From Parapedobacter pyrenivorans_A (lineage in GTDB: Bacteria; Bacteroidota; Bacteroidia; Sphingobacteriales; Sphingobacteriaceae): a stretch of DNA of 64,000 nt. The stretch's first letter is position 1. Every line of letters begins with the position of its first letter. The translations under genes and the position numbers were made by a program. The notes beneath the pieces are model-generated. The model made no database searches. It was not told the DNA's origin and saw only the letters and a list, made by a program, of their open reading frames with translations. Location: positions 186,001 to 250,000 of the forward strand of contig NZ_JBHEUZ010000006.1 in NCBI RefSeq assembly GCF_041925275.1, written 5' to 3'. Below are positions 52,336-61,406 of the stretch, piece by piece.

Positions 52336-55300
52336 TTAAAATTGGAAACTTGTGCCCAAGGTGAACGTGCGTGGATTGGGGTATTGGTGAAAGAAAATAT
52401 TCTGCCCCCACTGGTCTCCTCCCCACGAGGTCGCTTCGGGATCGTAGCCCTTAAAGTCGTCCGATTTGATGAGAAACGCATTCTGCACACTCGCGTAAAT
52501 ACGCAGACCTTTGAGATTGAGTCTATTGAGCGACACGCCGCCGAAGTTATACCCCAACGAGATCAAGTTGCCCCGGATATATGATCCATCAGCTACCCAA
52601 TGATCGTCCACCTCACTGTTCTGCCCCGTATAAGGGCCATTTCTGATCTGCTGGATCATGGTGTTCTGGTTATCTTCGGTCCAGCTATCGTAGAGAGTGG
52701 CCGCCAATCCGTTGGAGTAACCCGTACGGTCTTCCATGGAATGCGTGAATTGCTGGAGGATATCCACCCCGAACACGAATTGGACATCCACGGTGAGGTC
52801 GAAGTTTTTGTAACGTACATTGTTTACGAAACTGCCCATCCAGTCGGGAAGCCCGTTACCGATGATCTGCCGTTCGCTGCTCCGTTTCGCCACACCCGGT
52901 ATCGCGCCCACGGCCGCTGCTTCGTCAGCTTCGTCCGTTCCCCAGATGCCCAAGCGCCGATAGCCCCAGAACGAGCTGAGCGGCTCGCCCACACGCAGGA
53001 TGGTTTGGCTACCGGATACCCAGTTCGGCCCCGGGAAGATGTCTTCATCGTTTTCACCCAGCGCCTCAATGCGATTTTTGTTGAAGTTGAAATTGAGCGT
53101 GGACTGCCAGCCAAAGACATCATTGGCCACGGGCGTACCGCTTAGCATGAGCTCTATCCCCCGGTTGGAGACCGATCCGATATTGTCCCGCACACCCTGG
53201 AAGCCGGTTGAAGTGGGCACGGGCTTATCAAGGAGCAGGTCGGTAGTGAGCTTGTAATAATAATCGAAGCTCGCATTGAGGCGTCGGTTGAACAATGCGA
53301 GGTCGAAACCGACGTCGAACTGATTGGTCTTTTCCCATTCCAGGTTGGGGTTGGGCAACCGGTTGATATAGCTTTGCGATACGCGCGTACCGTTGAGCAA
53401 TGTTGTACTGGTAGATATCGTTCCGAGCGACTGGTACGTTGGGATTTCCGTGTTCCCGGTGATCCCGTAGCTCGACCGGATTTTGAGTTCGTCCAGCCCT
53501 GCGGCATCGCTCAGGAACGGCTCTTCTGAAAGCACCCATCCCAGGCCCGCCGAAGGAAATATTCCGTACTTATTATTCTCGCCGAACCGGGAGGAGCCAT
53601 CGACGCGGCCCGTCACGGTAAGCAGGTACCGGTTCTTGTAGCTATAACTGCCGCGCAAGAAGTAAGAATTCATGGCCCACTTATCGTGCGAGGAACCGGG
53701 TGCGCCGGGCTGGCTGGCCGATTGGATGGCGTTGAAGCGGAAGAAGTCGTCCGCAAACCCCTGCGCGGTAATCCAGTTACCTTGGTAAACGCGCTGCTGC
53801 CAGCTTAAGCCCAATACGGAGTTGATGCGGTGATCGCCGATTTCCGTATTGTAATTGAGGTAGGTTTCCTCTTGCCAGTAAAACGACTGCTGGTTTTCCA
53901 ACCGGGCGGAGCCCAACGGTGCCGAAATATTGATCAAGTCAGTGGGACTGTACTCTTGGATATTCGTATCGTGCTTGTCAAAACCAAACTGCGTGCGCAA
54001 GTCCAGTCCCGGCAGTATGTGGAATGTGAGGTAAGCATTGCCGAACAGTTGCTGCCGCTTGCGGATACGATCCTGCGTCTCCAGCACATGCACAGGGTTG
54101 GGTATGGCTTCGAGGCCGTACAGGTCGGTGATCATACTGCTATTGGACCACGTGCCATCCGGGAATTTGACAGGGAATATCGGTGGCATCTCCAGCATGG
54201 ACCGCCGGGGCATCTGGTGGCCCCCACCTTCTTCCGTTTCATTATCGCGGGTGTAATTAGCCAATAGATTGACGCCCAGTGACAACCAGTCTTTCGGCTT
54301 CGCGTCATAGGCAACTTTGCCATTTATCCGCTCCAGATCGCTGCGGAGCATAATACCCTGCATGTCGGCATAGTTGAGAAATGCGCCGAATGAAGAATTG
54401 TCGCCCTTGGTCTGCACGGAAAACTGGTGGTTATGCGACATCGCTGTCCGCGTAGCCTCCTCCTGCCAGTCCGTATCGTACAGGGGGTTGCCCTGTGCAT
54501 CGAATAGCCGCGGGTCGTTGCGCGTGAAAGCGGGTATGTTGCTGGTGCGGTATTTCGAGTGGTTGGCAAACCCGCGTTCCAGCACTTCCATAAATTCGGC
54601 AGCATTGAGCACGTCGAGTTTACGGGGCAACACGCCCACATTCATGAACCCTTCGTATCCCACGATGGTTCCGTTGACACTAGCCCCCCTCCGGGTGGTG
54701 ATCAGTACGACGCCATTCGCACCCCGCGCACCGTAAATGGCGGTGGAGGAGGCATCCTTGAGTACTTCCATGCGTTCGATGTCATTAGGGTTGAGAAATT
54801 GAATGTTTTCCATCACGACACCGTCGACAACAAACAATGGATTGGATGACGAGTTGATGGTGCCCAGTCCACGGATGAGGATACGCGGGCTGCTTGTCGG
54901 CGACCCTGAATTTAGAAAAACATTTACACCTGCAACCCGCCCTTTCAGGCCCTGCAAAGCATTTGTGACGGGGGCCTGCAACAGTTCTTTACCCGACACC
55001 AACCCCACCGAGCCGGTCAGGTCGGATTTCCGCTGTGTACCGTAACCGACCACCACCACTTCTTCCAGTTGCTGATCGACAGGCGACAGCAATACATCGA
55101 TCGACTGACCAGCCGATACCGATACCTCCCGGGTTTCGTAGCCAAGGTAATTAAAAACAAGGATAGCGCCTGTTGAAGGCGCTTCGATACTGAACCTGCC
55201 CGACTGATCGGTGGTGGTGCCTGCATTGCTTCCTTTTAATGTGACGCTTACACCTTGTAAGGCCGGATTGTTCTGCGATGCGTCGGCCGACCGGACCGTA

Positions 55301-55383
55301 CCCGTAGCCGTGAACGTGTCCTGTGCATGGCCCATCCATGGCAACAACGCCAGCATCATGGCAAAAAAACACGCGAATCGCAT
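52336..55383 (-). CDS. SusC/RagA-like TonB-dependent receptor
   Basis: This protein of about 1015 residues has a signal peptide (MRFACFFAMMLALLPWMGHA), a regulatory-like domain (LQGVSVTLKGSNAGTTTDQS), the TonB-box-like QLEEVVVVGYGTQRKSDLTG, a plug (NPLFVVDGVVMENIQFL, MEVLKDASSTAIYGARGANG) and a barrel ending PNPRTFTLGTSFQF. No STN domain is present. The ATG at 55383 is chosen because it puts the signal peptide at the terminus; an in-frame ATG lies at 55419. It opens the mannoside operon and is divergent from a GntR-type regulator whose likely operators lie in the 200-base gap. Confidence 0.95.
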   Translation of the reverse strand: MRFACFFAMMLALLPWMGHAQDTFTATGTVRSADASQNNPALQGVSVTLKGSNAGTTTDQSGRFSIEAPSTGAILVFNYLGYETREVSVSAGQSIDVLLSPVDQQLEEVVVVGYGTQRKSDLTGSVGLVSGKELLQAPVTNALQGLKGRVAGVNVFLNSGSPTSSPRILIRGLGTINSSSNPLFVVDGVVMENIQFLNPNDIERMEVLKDASSTAIYGARGANGVVLITTRRGASVNGTIVGYEGFMNVGVLPRKLDVLNAAEFMEVLERGFANHSKYRTSNIPAFTRNDPRLFDAQGNPLYDTDWQEEATRTAMSHNHQFSVQTKGDNSSFGAFLNYADMQGIMLRSDLERINGKVAYDAKPKDWLSLGVNLLANYTRDNETEEGGGHQMPRRSMLEMPPIFPVKFPDGTWSNSSMITDLYGLEAIPNPVHVLETQDRIRKRQQLFGNAYLTFHILPGLDLRTQFGFDKHDTNIQEYSPTDLINISAPLGSARLENQQSFYWQEETYLNYNTEIGDHRINSVLGLSWQQRVYQGNWITAQGFADDFFRFNAIQSASQPGAPGSSHDKWAMNSYFLRGSYSYKNRYLLTVTGRVDGSSRFGENNKYGIFPSAGLGWVLSEEPFLSDAAGLDELKIRSSYGITGNTEIPTYQSLGTISTSTTLLNGTRVSQSYINRLPNPNLEWEKTNQFDVGFDLALFNRRLNASFDYYYKLTTDLLLDKPVPTSTGFQGVRDNIGSVSNRGIELMLSGTPVANDVFGWQSTLNFNFNKNRIEALGENDEDIFPGPNWVSGSQTILRVGEPLSSFWGYRRLGIWGTDEADEAAAVGAIPGVAKRSSERQIIGNGLPDWMGSFVNNVRYKNFDLTVDVQFVFGVDILQQFTHSMEDRTGYSNGLAATLYDSWTEDNQNTMIQQIRNGPYTGQNSEVDDHWVADGSYIRGNLISLGYNFGGVSLNRLNLKGLRIYASVQNAFLIKSDDFKGYDPEATSWGGDQWGQNIFFHQYPNPRTFTLGTSFQF

Positions 55384-55452
55384 ACTTTTTGCTTTTAGGA
55401 TAATTAGATTTTGTACCATAATTCACAATAATTGGTGATTTAAAAGAATAAC

Positions 55453-55466
55453 TATGTATACACATA
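55453..55466. promoter_or_regulatory. palindromic operator-like site near the SusC start
   Basis: tatgtatacacata contains the perfect palindrome TGTATACA (55455-55462). It lies 34 bases before the longer SusC start and resembles the TATGTACATA site on the GntR side of the same gap. Confidence 0.4.
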
Positions 55467-55540
55467 AACAGGATAGTCAAAATGATTTCGGAATACATCT
55501 ATATAAAACTCATAAAACCAATATTATATAACAATGTCTA

Positions 55541-55564
55541 TATGTACATACATACAAATGTATG
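55541..55564. promoter_or_regulatory. double palindrome, candidate GntR-type operator
   Basis: TATGTACATA (55541-55550) is a perfect palindrome, directly followed by the inverted repeat CATAC-AAAT-GTATG (55551-55564). A -7-like TGACTTTG (55563-55570) overlaps its edge, 50 bases before the GntR-type gene. The arrangement fits self-repression and control of the divergent SusC operon. Confidence 0.5.
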
Positions 55565-55620
55565 ACTTTGTTTTAAAACACCAAATCATTTTTTTAAATT
55601 AGCTTACATTTTTATCCATT

Positions 55621-56370
55621 ATGGCAAAATTGAACTTCAAGATCGATCATAAGAGCCCGATCCCATTGCACGTACAAGCGGAAAACCTGCTACGCAGACT
55701 AATCGAGACCCCGGAATACCAAGAGGGGAAACTGCTGCCCAATGAAGTTGACCTTGCCAAGCGGCTGGCCATTTCGCGGGCCACGCTGCGGCAGGCCATC
55801 AACAAGCTCGTTTTTGAGGAGTTGCTGGAACGCAAGAAAGGGGTGGGTACAAAAGTCGTTAAAAAGCGCTTCAGCTCGCGCTCCAACAACTGGCTCAGCT
55901 TTTCGCAGGAGATGGCCGCCCGGGGTATTCCGGTTAAGAATTTCGAGCTCCATATTTCCTGGGAAACCCCTAACGAGGGGTTAATGAGTTTCTTCGGTAT
56001 CAGCCCGGATCAGAAAATCCTGAAGCTGGAGCGCGTACGGGGCGGACTGGAAGGCCCATTCGTTTACTTTATTTCATATTTCCACCCACGCATCGGCCTT
56101 ACCGGCGATGAGGATTTCAAACGGCCATTGTACGACATCCTGGAGAACGACCACCATACCGTGGCGGATTTATCAAAGGAAGAAATCAGTGCGATGGTGG
56201 CCGACAAATTCCTTGCGAACAAATTGGACACCCAAGTTGGCGCCGCTATACTTTTCCGCAAACGGCATGTTTTTGACCAAGCCGACCGTCCGCTGGAATT
56301 TAACTTGGGGTATTACAAAGCGGACAGCTTTATCTATACCGTAGAAAGCAGGCGGCAAGGCGCACGCTGA
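55621..56370 (+). CDS. GntR-family regulator with UTRA ligand domain
   Basis: This 249-residue protein has an N-terminal winged helix-turn-helix (about 10-75; GKLLPNEVDLAKRLAISRAT, LRQAINKLVFEELLERKKGV) and a C-terminal UTRA sensor domain (about 90-245; ILKLERVRGGLEGPFVYFIS and LDTQVGAAILFRKRHVFDQA). The HutC-type layout usually means a repressor released by a small metabolite, often a sugar phosphate. It is divergent from the mannoside operon, with palindromes in between, so a mannose-derived inducer such as mannose 6-phosphate is a reasonable guess. It is unusual for a SusCD locus to rely on a GntR protein rather than an HTCS or sigma/FecR pair. Confidence 0.94.
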   Translation: MAKLNFKIDHKSPIPLHVQAENLLRRLIETPEYQEGKLLPNEVDLAKRLAISRATLRQAINKLVFEELLERKKGVGTKVVKKRFSSRSNNWLSFSQEMAARGIPVKNFELHISWETPNEGLMSFFGISPDQKILKLERVRGGLEGPFVYFISYFHPRIGLTGDEDFKRPLYDILENDHHTVADLSKEEISAMVADKFLANKLDTQVGAAILFRKRHVFDQADRPLEFNLGYYKADSFIYTVESRRQGAR

Positions 56371-56410
56371 CCCTGTATGCACCCTGCTGCCGTCATTACT
56401 GTTGCTGCAA

Positions 56411-58267
56411 TCAATCGACCTTTACGCGGTACAATTGCTGGTGCCACCCGTTCAATTCCGCTTCGGGCATCTTTACCACTTCACGGTCATACGTCATCAA
56501 CCCGTTGGTTTCCACTTCCACATCGGTGGTCTGCGTATATACGGCAGCGGACAGACCCATGGGTATTAAGCGGGCTAGGTCGTTGACCAGCCCGCGGTAA
56601 CGGCGCTTCAGCTCGTCTACATTCTTAAAGCTTTGGTACCCCCAATTGTCTTTATTCTGCCAGGTATGCCCCTCCACAGGCAGTCCCAATCCGCCAAACT
56701 CACCGAGCACCAAAATCTGCTTGTCGCCATACAATTCAGGGCGCGGCATCACCGCATCTGGATAGTTGTGGATATCTATGATATGCCCGGTTGGGAAGAA
56801 GTTGCCGCCGCTCGCACTATTCACCAAGCGTGAGGGGTCGTAAGCCACCGTCCACTCGGTGATTTCCTTGGTTTTGAACTGCCCCCACGCTTCATTGAAA
56901 GGCACCCATACCACAATGCTGGGAAAGTTGTGCAGCGCATCCATAATGGCTTTCCATTCCTTGCGGTAGATGGCTTCCGATGCGGCACTACGGTCCTTAT
57001 CGTGCTGCCGTCCTGACGTGATACCCGGTCGCATATCCCAATGGTTGCCGCCCAGATCGCCACTCGGCATATCCTGCCATACCAGCATGCCCAGTTGATC
57101 GCAGTGGTAGTACCAACGGGCCGGTTCCACTTTGATGTGCTTACGGATCATATTGAAACCCATTGCTTTGGTCTTCTCCACGTCAAAACGCAAGGCTTCA
57201 TCCGTAGGAGCAGTATATAATCCATCCGGCCACCAACCTTGATCGAGTGGCCCGTACTGGAACACGAATTGATTATTGAGCAGCATCCGTTGGATACCGT
57301 TTGCATCTTTGCCCATGGATATCTTGCGCATGGCAAAATAAGAAGCGGCTTCGTCGACAACCTTCCCTTTGCGCAATACGGCCACCTTGAGGTCATACAG
57401 CGCCGGTGATACCGGCGACCACAGCTCAGCATTGCTAATCTTCAAAGTGGCATCCGTACCAACAGCAACCGTCTCTTCAGCGACTTTCGCACCCTCTTTC
57501 CATGCGGATACCTGCACTTGGTCGCCTTCGCGCGCATCTGCCACCGTGGTTTGCACCGAGAGGGTGCTGTTGTCGATATCCGGAGTGTGCTTGGTGGCGG
57601 TAATGTGGGTTTCGGGCACTCCTTCTAACCATACCGTTTGCCAGATGCCCGTAACGGGCGTATACCAAATACCGTGTGGCCGAACCACCTGTTTGCCATT
57701 AGGTTGGGGGCCGTCATTTGTAGGGTCCCATACGCCCACAACGATTTCCTGTTTGGCACCTTTTGCCAAGTGTGGGGTGATGTCGATGGAAAAAGGGTCG
57801 TATCCGCCTTCATGCGCACCAGCCTTCTGGCCGTTCACGTATACCTCGCATTGCCAATCGACCGCACCGAAATGCAAGAGGACCCGCTGTTTGCGGATTG
57901 CCTTGTCGATCGTAACGGTCTGCTTATACCAAAGGGTGCTGTCCTTTCCAACTGTTCTGCCCACGCCCGAAAGCGCCGACTCAATAGCAAAAGGCACCAG
58001 CAGTTGGCCATCGTAGTTGCCGGGGGCAGCGCCCAGCTTACCCGCCACAATGGCATAGTCCCAAAGGCCATTCAGGTTTTGCCAATGTGCGCGCACCAAT
58101 TGCGGTCGCGGATATTCGGGCAACGGTTTCGCCACATCGATGTGGGTAGCCCAGGGCGATTTGATTTTGTCGCCCGCGGGCCGCCACGACGGTGATTCCT
58201 GTGCATTCAGCTGTCCAAGCTGCATGCAGGTGAAGAAGAAAAGGAAGGAATAAATCGTTCTCATCAT
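56411..58267 (-). CDS. GH2-family glycosidase, exported
   Basis: This protein of about 618 residues has a signal peptide (MMRTIYSFLFFFTCMQLGQL, then NAQ). A GH2 sugar-binding jelly-roll follows (LVRAHWQNLNGLWDYAIVAG, FGAVDWQCEVYVNGQKAGAH), then an immunoglobulin-like domain and a TIM barrel with acid/base Glu in VVWVPFNEAWGQFKTKE and nucleophile Glu in QILVLGEFGGLGLPVE. Family 2 covers beta-galactosidases, beta-glucuronidases, beta-mannosidases and others; the position next to the mannoside locus is not proof of beta-mannosidase activity. The frame stays open 48 codons upstream, but the ATG at 58267 or 58264 gives the signal peptide. It is convergent with the GntR-type gene. Confidence 0.9.
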   Translation of the reverse strand: MMRTIYSFLFFFTCMQLGQLNAQESPSWRPAGDKIKSPWATHIDVAKPLPEYPRPQLVRAHWQNLNGLWDYAIVAGKLGAAPGNYDGQLLVPFAIESALSGVGRTVGKDSTLWYKQTVTIDKAIRKQRVLLHFGAVDWQCEVYVNGQKAGAHEGGYDPFSIDITPHLAKGAKQEIVVGVWDPTNDGPQPNGKQVVRPHGIWYTPVTGIWQTVWLEGVPETHITATKHTPDIDNSTLSVQTTVADAREGDQVQVSAWKEGAKVAEETVAVGTDATLKISNAELWSPVSPALYDLKVAVLRKGKVVDEAASYFAMRKISMGKDANGIQRMLLNNQFVFQYGPLDQGWWPDGLYTAPTDEALRFDVEKTKAMGFNMIRKHIKVEPARWYYHCDQLGMLVWQDMPSGDLGGNHWDMRPGITSGRQHDKDRSAASEAIYRKEWKAIMDALHNFPSIVVWVPFNEAWGQFKTKEITEWTVAYDPSRLVNSASGGNFFPTGHIIDIHNYPDAVMPRPELYGDKQILVLGEFGGLGLPVEGHTWQNKDNWGYQSFKNVDELKRRYRGLVNDLARLIPMGLSAAVYTQTTDVEVETNGLMTYDREVVKMPEAELNGWHQQLYRVKVD

Positions 58268-58539
58268 TGTATCTGTGCTTATTGTTGGTGTACTTTTTGC
58301 GAAAATACGGACAATGCTACGCAAAATAACAGACAATTGCATATTTTTCATTCGGTTGTTCTTCTCACTATTTCCAATACATAACCTTAGCAGCAACGCA
58401 TGCCGGCCCAAACCCTCTTATGCAAGCGTGCGTTCAACAGCTCCCCTGTTTATGTTATTTTTTTGTAACTTTTTAACGTGTCCCACACAGAAAATGCCAT
58501 TTTTTTCGTTTTTTTGTAGCAAACGGCAGGTAATATTAG

Positions 58540-58884
58540 ATGTCCACCGCGATAACAAGAGAAATATACGCAAAATTATTCTTCGCCATCTTCTTTGCGA
58601 AGATGGCCATCTCCACTGCCCCTATTTTTGTACACGGTTTTGACAAGGAGGCGTTGTTACAGGTTGTTTTACAGCTCGAAATAGAAAACAACAATGGTAA
58701 ATCCGGACTGGGTGACCCTGTGAAGGATATTTTTGCCAAAGGTTATTTCAAACTCGCAAGTGCAACCAGCCTCCAGCCGCCGGCCGACTACACGATCGAA
58801 GCAAATTTCGTCACGGACGACGCCCGGCACATCCGTGCTTTTTATCCATCTGTACCCACCCCGCCTCCAAACGGCCTCATGTAA
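58540..58884 (+). CDS. small hypothetical exported protein
   Basis: I do not recognise this 114-residue protein. It starts MSTAITREIYAKLFFAIFFA and has a hydrophobic stretch compatible with a signal peptide ending near ISTAPIFVHG. The next part, FDKEALLQVVLQLEIENNNG, looks like an amphipathic helix, and the end is proline-rich (PSVPTPPPNGLM). It stands alone in a low-GC stretch, with 272 bases before it that show only T-runs, and 157 bases before the SulP gene. The opposite-strand frame over it looks less protein-like. It may be a real small envelope protein or a chance frame. Confidence 0.45.
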   Translation: MSTAITREIYAKLFFAIFFAKMAISTAPIFVHGFDKEALLQVVLQLEIENNNGKSGLGDPVKDIFAKGYFKLASATSLQPPADYTIEANFVTDDARHIRAFYPSVPTPPPNGLM

Positions 58885-59041
58885 GCCTCTATCCCATCAG
58901 TCGATGGGCCATTTGATGAGTAACCATTTACACGTAATTTCAATGCCTATATGGTCGTGCAGTAGTATGCATACCTAAAGCAACCTTTCGTGTACAACGG
59001 TTACAAAATGAACAACTTACGATTTACACATATTTACTACT

Positions 59042-60682
59042 ATGTTTGGTACACGTACGTCTGCGTTCTTGAAATTATCAAGGCGCGACTTGAAATACGA
59101 TTTGCCGGCGAGTGTTGTGGTTTTCCTTGTCGCCCTGCCATTGTGCTTGGGGATAGCGTTAGCCTCTGGGGCTCCCTTATTCGCCGGATTATTAACAGGA
59201 ATTATCGGCGGCATCGTCGTCGCTTCACTCAGCGGCTCTCAGCTTAGCGTAAGCGGGCCTGCGGCCGGGCTCACGGTCATTGTATTGGGCGCCATTGAAC
59301 AGTTGGGTGCCTTTGAAACCTTCTTATTGGCCGTTTTGCTGGCTGGATTAATCCAGCTCGCATTGGGCATCATCCGCGCAGGGATGATCGGCAACTATTT
59401 TCCATCGTCGGTCATCATCGGCATGCTGGCGGCAATTGGCATCATCATTATACTCAAGCAGCTGCCCCACGCAGTGGGATATGATTCCAGCTTCTTTGGG
59501 GAAGAGAGCTTTGTTCAGCTGAATAACGATAATACGTTTTCTGCGCTGCAGAAAGCCTTCGGCGCAATCAACTACGGCGCCTTCATCATCTGTGCGATTT
59601 CGTTGGCCATTTTGATCGTGTGGCCAAGGTTCAAGAAATTGACCATTATACCAGCACCGCTTGTAGTGGTTATTTTGGGTGTACTGTTGGGTCTGCTTTT
59701 TGTTGGCAGTGGTTTCGAGCTGGCTCCGAATCACCTTGTCGTTATCCCCGTCGTCAATTCCTTCAATGAATTTTTAGGGCTCTTCACCTTCCCCGATTTT
59801 ACCCAGATAGCCAATCAGGATGTGTGGATGGCAGCGATTACGATAGCGATCATTGCTAGCTTGGAAACGCTGCTCAGTTTGGAAGCCGTGGATAAAATAG
59901 ATCCATTCAAGCGGGTCTCCCCTACCAACCGGGAGTTAATGGCACAAGGCGTGGGCAACATGACCTCTGGCTTGTTGGGTGGCTTGCCGCTAACAGCGGT
60001 CATTGTACGTTCGTCTGCCAACGTAAACGCGGGCGGAAGGTCCCGGCAGAGTGCCATGCTTCATGGATTATGGCTCATCCTGGCCGTGTTGCTTATTCCC
60101 GCCATCATCAACCTCATCCCCCTCGCGTGCTTGGCGGCCATCTTACTCCATACCGGCTACAAGCTGGCGCAGGCATCCACGTTCAAACGCATGTGGCACA
60201 AGGGATTGGATCAGTTCATCCCGTTTATGGTAACCATCGTCGCGGTGGTATTCACCGATCTGCTCACCGGTGTGGGTATCGGCCTATTGGTAGCCATGTT
60301 CTATATCCTGCGGAACAATCTTTCCAACGTATTTGAATTTACAATAAAAGAAAATGAGGAAGGAGCCAAAATAACCTTTACCTTAGCCGAAGAAGTGACA
60401 TTCCTTAACAAGGCGGCGATACAGAAGGCGCTATACGGCCTCCCCCGGCGTATAAACGAAATCATCATTGACGGATCGCAGAGCCGCTTTATCGATAAAG
60501 ACGTGATTGAAGTCCTCCGGGATTTCGAGCAACACGCGGTAAGCAAAGGGAATTCTATCGAGCTGGTGGGCATTGTAAACAAGAAAAACGTCCCCAATAT
60601 CAGGCGCTTTACGCAAAGTATCCTGCAAAACGATTCATTGAAACGCAGGTCGGTAAAACGACCTTCAAATACAATCCAATAA
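59042..60682 (+). CDS. SulP-family inorganic anion transporter
   Basis: This 546-residue inner-membrane protein has the SulP N-terminal signature LKYDLPASVVVFLVALPLCL followed by GIALASGAPLFAGLLTGIIG. The transport core continues with SVSGPAAGLTVIVLGAIEQL and LGGLPLTAVIVRSSANVNAG. A C-terminal STAS domain begins near KITFTLAEEVTFLNKAAIQK. Members move sulfate, bicarbonate or other anions. The beta carbonic anhydrase gene starts 12 bases downstream, so bicarbonate is the more likely substrate, with the enzyme interconverting CO2 and bicarbonate at the inner face. Sodium coupling, as in BicA-type members, is possible but not visible. Confidence 0.94.
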   Translation: MFGTRTSAFLKLSRRDLKYDLPASVVVFLVALPLCLGIALASGAPLFAGLLTGIIGGIVVASLSGSQLSVSGPAAGLTVIVLGAIEQLGAFETFLLAVLLAGLIQLALGIIRAGMIGNYFPSSVIIGMLAAIGIIIILKQLPHAVGYDSSFFGEESFVQLNNDNTFSALQKAFGAINYGAFIICAISLAILIVWPRFKKLTIIPAPLVVVILGVLLGLLFVGSGFELAPNHLVVIPVVNSFNEFLGLFTFPDFTQIANQDVWMAAITIAIIASLETLLSLEAVDKIDPFKRVSPTNRELMAQGVGNMTSGLLGGLPLTAVIVRSSANVNAGGRSRQSAMLHGLWLILAVLLIPAIINLIPLACLAAILLHTGYKLAQASTFKRMWHKGLDQFIPFMVTIVAVVFTDLLTGVGIGLLVAMFYILRNNLSNVFEFTIKENEEGAKITFTLAEEVTFLNKAAIQKALYGLPRRINEIIIDGSQSRFIDKDVIEVLRDFEQHAVSKGNSIELVGIVNKKNVPNIRRFTQSILQNDSLKRRSVKRPSNTIQ

Positions 60683-60694
60683 TTATAATAAGCT

Positions 60695-61357
60695 ATGTTC
60701 AAAAAACAATTAAATAACCCCGAATTAAAAGCGAGTTTCGAAAAAATCCTTGCCGGCAATGCCGAATGGGTCAAACAAGTGGAAGAGGATACCACCGGCA
60801 AATTAAAACAACTAGCCGAGGGGCAAAGCCCCGAGTTACTTTGGATCGGGTGCGCGGATAGCCGCGTACCGGCCAACCAGATCACTAACACACAACCGGG
60901 CGAGGTTTTTGTGCACCGCAATATCGCCAATATGTGCGTCCATTCGGACATGAATATGCTCAGCGTGCTTGACTATGCGGTAAACGTATTGAAAGTGAAA
61001 CACGTCGTGGTAGCCGGACATTACGGGTGTGGAGGTGTAGCGGCCTCGTTGAGCAGGCAGCAATTCGGCATTATAGACAATTGGCTTTGCCACATCAAAG
61101 ATGTATACCGCTTCCATAGCGAGGAGATTGACGCCATAACGGATGAAAAGCAAAAGGTAAACCGACTGGTTGAACTCAATGTGGCCGAGCAGGTTTTCAA
61201 CCTGTGCACCACCTCCATCGTGCAGAATGCATGGAAAGAGCGCAACGACCTGGCCGTACACGGCATGGTCATCGACATCGCCACTGGCAAATTGATTGAC
61301 CTCGATATTACATTTACGGATAGCGTGGGGTTGGGCAAAGTGTTTGCCTATAAATAA
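60695..61357 (+). CDS. beta-class carbonic anhydrase
   Basis: This 220-residue cytosolic enzyme catalyses reversible hydration of CO2. The zinc site is complete: Cys53 and the Asp55-Arg57 dyad in GCADSRVPANQ, His109 and Cys112 in VVAGHYGCGG. FVHRNIANMC and GMVIDIATGKLIDLD complete the family pattern. It follows the SulP transporter by 12 bases and is presumably co-transcribed, supporting a bicarbonate uptake or supply unit. A strong bidirectional hairpin lies just downstream. Confidence 0.96.
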   Translation: MFKKQLNNPELKASFEKILAGNAEWVKQVEEDTTGKLKQLAEGQSPELLWIGCADSRVPANQITNTQPGEVFVHRNIANMCVHSDMNMLSVLDYAVNVLKVKHVVVAGHYGCGGVAASLSRQQFGIIDNWLCHIKDVYRFHSEEIDAITDEKQKVNRLVELNVAEQVFNLCTTSIVQNAWKERNDLAVHGMVIDIATGKLIDLDITFTDSVGLGKVFAYK

Positions 61358-61371
61358 ACAGCTCGAAAGCT

Positions 61372-61401
61372 AAGGGCGTCTGCCAATCGGTAGACGCCCT
61401 T
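61372..61401. terminator. bidirectional hairpin terminator between carbonic anhydrase and pruA
   Basis: A 13-bp stem (AAGGGCGTCTGCC with GGTAGACGCCCTT, one G-U wobble) closes on a 4-nt loop. It lies in the 49-base gap between the convergent carbonic anhydrase and pruA genes, with T-rich sequence on the plus side (CCTATTTATT). Confidence 0.8.
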
Positions 61402-61406
61402 CCTAT

